A DNA stretch of 64,000 bases, taken from the NCBI RefSeq assembly GCF_003369915.1, contig NW_022881614.1, forward strand, positions 27,845,326 through 27,909,325, read 5' to 3'. This DNA is from Drosophila miranda. Its lineage: Eukaryota > Arthropoda > Insecta > Diptera > Drosophilidae. Positions 59,173 through 64,000 of the stretch are shown piece after piece. The translations under genes were made by a program, and so were the position numbers. The notes under the pieces are model-generated. The model made no database searches and was not told the origin of the DNA. It worked only from the letters and a program-made list of their open reading frames with translations. Position 1 is the first letter of the stretch, and each line of letters opens with the position of its first letter.

Positions 59173-59529
59173 ATATATAGACATAGATAGAAAGAACACT
59201 AGCAAAACATTCTCATAGCTTGGTGGATTGGTGCGTATTGGTGCGGCTGAAAGGTGTGACGAATGACCTGACCCTGCCCTTGGCTCATAGGTCTTCCAGT
59301 GCTGGAGATTCTGTGTGTGGTGGTGTGTTCGACCCCCGCCCCTCCTTCGTTTTACTCGTTTGTATATACAGGGAAACTTGGCTTTCTATACTGACTAGTG
59401 TTTATAACAATGATTTGACTAAGCTATGCGTGATTTGGCAAATATAAACTACGATTATAACTCTCGATAGACCCGACCCCGATCCTAACCGACCTTCTGT
59501 CCTATCCTAACCTGTTTCCACCACTTGAT
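59173..59529 (-). other. 3' flank of gene B
   Basis: Unique DNA between the transposon nest and the stop codon of gene B; probably its 3' UTR. No other feature seen. Confidence 0.45.
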
Positions 59530-60313
59530 CTAGAAGAGTAAACTATTGATACTGTACTTGGCGTCCGCGTCAGCACTGCTGAAGCCGTTTTGGCAGCTAT
59601 CGACTCCCGAGTCCCCCGGGTCCTCTGTGTCCGGCCTGAGCGCCAGCTTGGCCTCGTTCTCGAATAGGGGATTCATCACGAAATCCTTCGAGGTGGCAGA
59701 CACCGCACGGAAACTGTTGCGCTTGAGGTCTTTGTGAAGCAACTGCTTCTCGAACTGTGTGAGTACCCCGGACGAGGGGCCAGCCTGGCTCCTCTTGGAC
59801 GCGGACGAGCCGAAGGAGACCCCGCTCCCATTGCTATGCAGGCTCAGACTGGACTGGGTGCGACGCTTGGGCAGGGTGCTGGCGGACCCATAGCCAAACT
59901 GGCCAATGCTGCTACGCCAGGAGCGGTGGGAGCGCACATCAAAGTCCTCGTCGTCTAGCCCTAAGCTCGTGTCGCGGTAGTGCGACGCTGAAGTGGAAGG
60001 ACGCTCGTAGTCATTGATGGGGACGGGCGTTAATGAGGGGGATGGACGCTTGTTAATGAATTTTAGCGAGCTGCTACGGCGCACTGGTGTGGACAGTGTC
60101 CAATGAGAGAGGTCAGGCGCGTTACTTTGAGCGCTACTTAAAATGCGGCCATGCGGTGGTAGTGGTTCTGGTTGATTTACCTCGGTGATAACTATGTCCT
60201 GCTCAAAATCCTCTGCGGACGGCTGCTTCTCTGCGCCGGACGATGCTCTCCGTACGATTCCGTTTACTTCTGTGCCATTGGGGGCATGGTTGATGTAGTA
60301 GTCGCGGCTGTAG
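59530..60313 (-). CDS. Gene B, terminal exon
   Basis: Not recognised. The exon follows CACACAG at 60314 and encodes 260 residues and stop: a start YSRDYYINHAPNG, a Ser/Arg-rich middle with phospho-site-like RRSSSLK and SLSLHSNGSG stretches, then a more ordered part FEKQLLHKDLKRNSFRAV, and the end SINSLLF. Splice phase matches the upstream exon 60594-60387. No catalytic domain visible; a cytoskeletal or adaptor-type protein is possible but unproven. Confidence 0.75.
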
Positions 60314-60386
60314 CTGTGTGATCGATGGATGGTTATATATGTATGTATGTACGGGGGAGTCCGGTTGGGGATGAGTCTGGACTTAC

Positions 60387-60594
60387 CGTTTGTAGTCGGT
60401 TGAAGGTGGCGCCGGGTCGCCATCTTCAGAGAGGGCGGCGGCCAGAGCCTTCTGCTCGGCACTGGTATTTGGCACATCCATGTACCGCTCCTGGGTGCCA
60501 CTGATACGCTGCTTCAGAGCCTCGAGCGCATAAGGGTTGTTGGGCATTTCGACGGCATTGTACCACTTCTTGACCTCGTGCTCAGCAATGGAAC
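60387..60594 (-). CDS. Gene B, penultimate exon
   Basis: 208 bp between TTGCAG/GTTCC and AAACG/GTAAGT. Encodes a well-conserved-looking helix-rich segment (IAEHEVKKWYNAVEMPNNPY, then LKQRISGTQERYMDVP). Phase fits the exon ending at 61580 and the terminal exon. Duplicated in damaged form at 61381-61178. Confidence 0.75.
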
Positions 60595-60791
60595 CTGCAA
60601 GTGGGGCGGGTGTGTGGGTTTTAGAACAATGGGATCATCTGTGTGGCTGTTGGCTTTGTGCAGGACACGTAATAGACAGTTAACATAAGCTAGGCGAACA
60701 GCAAAGAATCAAAGCAAGTCCAAGCAATCAGCAGCAACGTAAGGACAACAAACACCGAGTGATGACAGTGGTGGCCATGTCTGTGGGTTAC

Positions 60792-60977
60792 CTGGCACAA
60801 AGCGCCGCAACAGTACAACATCATCATCATCAACGTCGTTTTGTTGGGCCACCAGGTGGCCACCGTTCGGGAGTGCCATGGCACAGGCTCCGGCACCGGC
60901 ACCGACACCGGAACCGGCACCCGCCTTGTTCGACCATCTTAGGGAACCATTTGTTAGTTTGCCGTTAGTGCGTCTAC
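60792..60977 (-). pseudogene. Gene B, duplicated exon end (downstream copy)
   Basis: Copy of the last ~186 bp of the exon ending at 61580, including GAGSGV, the VDDDDVVLLRRFVPG end and the same donor GTAACC. It lacks the exon's 5' part, so it is unlikely to be used unless an acceptor arose. Confidence 0.6.
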
Positions 60978-61177
60978 GATTTGTTTTAGTTGTTTTTTGT
61001 TAATGTCATGTGTGGTTAGTTTTGCAGTTTTCAGATGCGTTCCGGATGTTTGATGTTATTCTGTCATTGGGCATGGTTATGTAGTAGTCGCGGCTGTAGC
61101 TGTGTGATCGATGTGATTGGTTATTTATATGTATGTATGTACGGGGGGAGTCCGGTTGGGGATGAGTCTGGACTTAC

Positions 61178-61381
61178 CGTTTGTAGTCGGTTGAAGGTGG
61201 CGCCGGGTCGCCATCTTCAGAGAGGGCGGCGGCCAGAGCCTTCTGCTCGGCACTGGTATTTGGCACATCCATGTACCGCTCTGGTGCACTGATACGCTGC
61301 TTCAGAGCCTCGAGCGCATAAGGGTTGTTGGCATTTCGACGGCATTGTACCACTTCTTGACCTCGTGCTCAGCAATGGAAC
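61178..61381 (-). pseudogene. Gene B, duplicated penultimate exon with deletions
   Basis: 204 bp against 208 bp in the other copy. Single bases are missing in four places (around 61281-61286 and 61330), which destroys the frame, while both splice sites remain. If included in mRNA it would truncate the protein. Confidence 0.7.
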
Positions 61382-61579
61382 CTGCAAGTGGGGCGGGTGT
61401 GTGGGTTTTAGAAACAATGGGATCATCTGTGTGGCTGTTGGCTTTGTGCAGGACACGTAATAGACAGTTAACATAAGCTAGGCGAACAGCAAAGAATCAA
61501 AGCAAGTCCAAGCAATCAGCAGCAACGTAAGGACAACAAACACCGAGTGATGACAGTGGTGGCCATGTCTGTGGGTTAC

Positions 61580-61985
61580 CTGGCACAAAGCGCCGCAACA
61601 GTACAACATCATCATCATCAACGTCGTTTTGTTGGGCCACCAGGTGGCCACCGTTCGGGAGTGCCATGGCACAGGCTCCGGCACCGGCACCGACACCGGA
61701 ACCGGCACCCGCCTTGTTCGACCATCTTAGGGAACCATTTGTTAGTTTGCCGTTAGTGCGTCTACCCGGATTTGTGTGGTTAGTTGTGGTTTCAGTGTAA
61801 GTGGGATGTGTGTTAGAGTTAGAGTTGGTATTAGAGTTGGTGTTGCTGGGAGTGTAAGTGTTTGTCGACGGAGTCCTAGCCGTGCGCTCGTCCAAAACTA
61901 GATCTCTCTGACTAACGAACTCCTGTTCAGAGTCGCCGTCTCCGTTGGCGTCTCTTCCAAATTTATTGTGTACAATTCGCTGGGT
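61580..61985 (-). CDS. Gene B, internal exon (3' part)
   Basis: Frame reading GRDANGDGDSEQEFVSQRD, then a Thr/Asn/Ser repeat tract (TPSNTNSNTNSNSNTHPT), a Gly/Ala stretch and LLRRFVPG at the donor 61580/61579. Low-complexity linker. The frame does not continue upstream past about 61985 (see next entries). Confidence 0.65.
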
Positions 61986-62434
61986 CTACTGTCATGCGAC
62001 TGCGATGGTAGCTCTTCTGCAAAGGTATCTTCTAGGGATATAGGAACTGAAGACACTGTGTTATCTACTCTGGCATTATCCCACTTATCCCAGATAACTC
62101 CCTCTGGGAATCTCTACTGGAAACTAAACTATCATCGGCATACATGTGCAATTCGTTAAAAAGGCTGGGATGGCTCTCGTAAATATCATCTATGGTCTCC
62201 TCCATAGAATCAAAGGAGCTCAGGTATTTGTGCATGATCAGAGCGCGTCGACGTCTGCGTTCGATTGTTGCCAATAAGCGTTTGTCTTTAATGTAAAACT
62301 TGCAAATGGTCCCAAAGAGGTTTACAGGCTCGGGTTTCGCAGCCGAGTCTCCATCGCTCGGTGTTGTGTCAGGAATGTTCGGCTGTCTTCGTAGGCACTT
62401 TTGAGACGCTTTACCTAGAGCGGAAACTATCGCT
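61986..62434 (-). pseudogene. Gene B, frame-broken stretch between repeat domain and linker
   Basis: Coding character switches frame three times: near 62420 (from the repeat frame to one encoding NLFGTICKFYIKDKRLLATI and SLFNELHMYADDSL), near 62090 (to one encoding VDNTVSSVPISLEDTF), and near 61970-61985. No introns of normal length fit. Either single-base indels in the assembly or real decay. Confidence 0.55.
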
Positions 62435-64000
62435 CTTAGTGTATTCTACGGATGTTTGCGCAGGAACGCATTCCGATGATGGTTCCAATGTTGAAGTGTC
62501 CATGTTATCTGACTCTTTTAGCGGTTTCGGAACACAACTTAACAACTGCGTATCGTCGATTAAAGCATTCGGACCAAGGTCTGAAACGCTCTTAGCCTCC
62601 ACTTCAACAGCTGGTATTTCCACAGCTTTAGTTTGTGTCTCCGGAATGAATTCCACTGCACCGGTAGGAACCAAAACCACCGATTCTGTCTCTGCAATGA
62701 TTTTCACTACTGCTGGAGGAGAAGGATCAACAGCAACAGTTTCTGTTTCCGGAATGATTTCCACTGGTGCAGGAGGATCCACAGCTACGGTTTCTACGGC
62801 TGGAGTGCTTTCCAATGCTGCAGGAAGATCCACAGATACGTTTTCTGTGACTGGAATGATTTCAACTGCTGCTGGAGGATCCACAGATACGGTTTCCACG
62901 TCTTCCACAGCTGCTGGAGGATTCACAGCTACCGTTTCTGAGGCTGGAGTGATTTCCACTGCTGCTGTAGGAGAAGGATCAACAGCAACAGTTTCTGTGT
63001 CCGGAATGATAACCACTGGTGCAGTAGGATCCACAGCTACGGTTTCTGCGGCTGGAGCGATTTCCAATGCAGCTGGCGTATCCACAGCTACGATTTCCGT
63101 TTCCGGAATGATCTCCGCTGCTGGAGGAGCAGGATCAGCAGCAACAGTTTTTTCCGGAATGATTTCCGCAGCTGCCTGAGGATCCCCAGCTACGGTTTCT
63201 GCGGATGGAGTGATTTCCAATGCAGCTGGCGGATCCACAGCTACGATTTTCACTGCTGCTGGAGGAGCAGGGTCAGCAGCAACAGTTTCTGTTTCCGGAA
63301 TGATTTCCACTGGTTCGGGAGGATCCACAGCTTTGGTTTCTGCGTCTGGAATGATTTCCAATGCTGCTGGAGGAGCAGGATCAACAGTAACAGTGTCCGT
63401 TTCAGGACTGATTTCCCCTGCTGCTGCTAGATCCACAGCTACGATTTCCGTTTCCGGAATGATTTCCGCTGCTGCCTGAGGATCCACAGCTACGGTTTCT
63501 GCGGATGGAGTGATTTCCAATGCAGCTGGCGGATCCACAGCTACGATTTCCGTTTCCGGAATGATCTCCGCTGCTGCTGGAAGATCCACAGCTACAGTTT
63601 CTGCTGCTGGAGTGATTTCCACTGCTGCTGGAGGAGCAGGGTCAACAGCAACAGTTTCTGTTTCCGGAATGATTTCTACTGGTGCGGGAGGATCCACAGC
63701 TACGGTTTCTATGGCTGGAGTGATTTCCAATGCTGCTGGAGGAGCAGGATTAACAGCAACAGTGCCCGTTTCAGGACTGATTTCCCCTGCTGCTGGCGGA
63801 TCCACAGCTACGATTTCCGTTTCCGGAATGATCTCCGCTGCTGCTGGAAGATCCACAGCTACAGTTTCTGCTGCTGGAGTGATTTCCACTGCTCCTGGAG
63901 GAGCAGGGTCAACAGCAACAGTTTCTGTTTCCGGAATGATTTCCACTGGTGCGGGAGGATCCACAGCTACGGTTTCTATGGCTGGAGTGATTTCCAATGC
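62411..64000 (-). CDS. Gene B, Pro/Ala/Val/Glu-rich tandem-repeat domain (partial)
   Basis: One open frame runs off the right window edge. It is built from about 16-residue units of the form ETVAVDPPAPVEIIPET, alternating EIIPETE and EITPA types. At the right end a longer period of 267 bp (89 codons) is visible: the segment at 63711 recurs at 63978. Repeats degrade toward the C-terminal side, which ends in a unique acidic part (LGPNALIDDTQLLSCVPKPL). Such proline-rich repeats usually form extended linkers; no function is inferred. Confidence 0.75.
   Translation of the reverse strand, partial: ALEITPAIETVAVDPPAPVEIIPETETVAVDPAPPGAVEITPAAETVAVDLPAAAEIIPETEIVAVDPPAAGEISPETGTVAVNPAPPAALEITPAIETVAVDPPAPVEIIPETETVAVDPAPPAAVEITPAAETVAVDLPAAAEIIPETEIVAVDPPAALEITPSAETVAVDPQAAAEIIPETEIVAVDLAAAGEISPETDTVTVDPAPPAALEIIPDAETKAVDPPEPVEIIPETETVAADPAPPAAVKIVAVDPPAALEITPSAETVAGDPQAAAEIIPEKTVAADPAPPAAEIIPETEIVAVDTPAALEIAPAAETVAVDPTAPVVIIPDTETVAVDPSPTAAVEITPASETVAVNPPAAVEDVETVSVDPPAAVEIIPVTENVSVDLPAALESTPAVETVAVDPPAPVEIIPETETVAVDPSPPAVVKIIAETESVVLVPTGAVEFIPETQTKAVEIPAVEVEAKSVSDLGPNALIDDTQLLSCVPKPLKESDNMDTSTLEPSSECVPAQTSVEYTKSDSFRSR

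Larger units (their letters stand above)
60279..61765. repeat. Segmental tandem duplication (~700 bp) in gene B
   Basis: 60279-60977 and 61066-61765 are near-identical, 788 bp apart, separated by an 88-bp spacer. Each contains the penultimate exon, its upstream intron and the end of the preceding exon. Small indels separate the copies. Confidence 0.9.

Noticed and set aside
62640-64000. Short regular repeats considered as a CRISPR-like array or satellite
   Set aside because: The repeats are contiguous without spacers, in-frame coding, and in a eukaryotic genome.

Overview
This is eukaryotic DNA from a fly of the genus Drosophila. The evidence is an intact Rpt1 (26S proteasome ATPase) gene almost identical to the fly protein, a Motif 1 core promoter (GGTCACACT), short introns with GTRAGT donors, and several fly transposon clades. 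The neighbourhood (retinol-dehydrogenase-like SDR, LysM-domain gene, Rpt1) resembles what I recall of D. melanogaster cytological region 43E. That synteny and the species are from memory and not verified.

Layout. (1) 1-36124: a head-to-tail array of about 7.5 copies of a 4.79-kb unit. Each unit holds the 5' part of an SDR gene (minus strand) and a PIF/Harbinger-type DNA transposon with two convergent genes (transposase and Myb/SANT-like protein). The transposon itself contains a truncated I-like non-LTR retrotransposon and a short LTR-like insertion. The unit edges suggest the duplicated segment ran from inside the SDR gene to just before the LysM gene. (2) 36125-38885: a damaged LysM-domain gene, Rpt1, and a small transmembrane ORF that may be the last LysM exon, which would make Rpt1 nested in a LysM intron. 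(3) 39600-41150: an uncharacterised multi-exon minus-strand gene (gene A).

(4) 41407-59172: a transposon nest. A 5'-truncated non-LTR element lies beside a 16-kb env-bearing Gypsy/errantivirus element. That element was hit twice: by a small Pao/BEL element lacking reverse transcriptase (372-bp LTRs, about 2 differences) and by a 5.6-kb Gypsy element in the opposite orientation. Most retroelement ORFs carry stops or frameshifts. The env ORF and the BEL gag-protease ORF are open.

(5) 59530-64000: the 3' half of a large minus-strand gene (gene B). It has a Pro/Ala/Val-rich tandem-repeat domain running off the window end, an internal 0.7-kb segmental duplication that copies an exon, and several frame breaks.

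No tRNA, rRNA, CRISPR or bacterial-type operon was seen. The most unusual structure is the chimeric SDR-Harbinger array with its spatially patterned mutations. The BEL element with a coiled-coil cassette where pol should be is the next most unusual.
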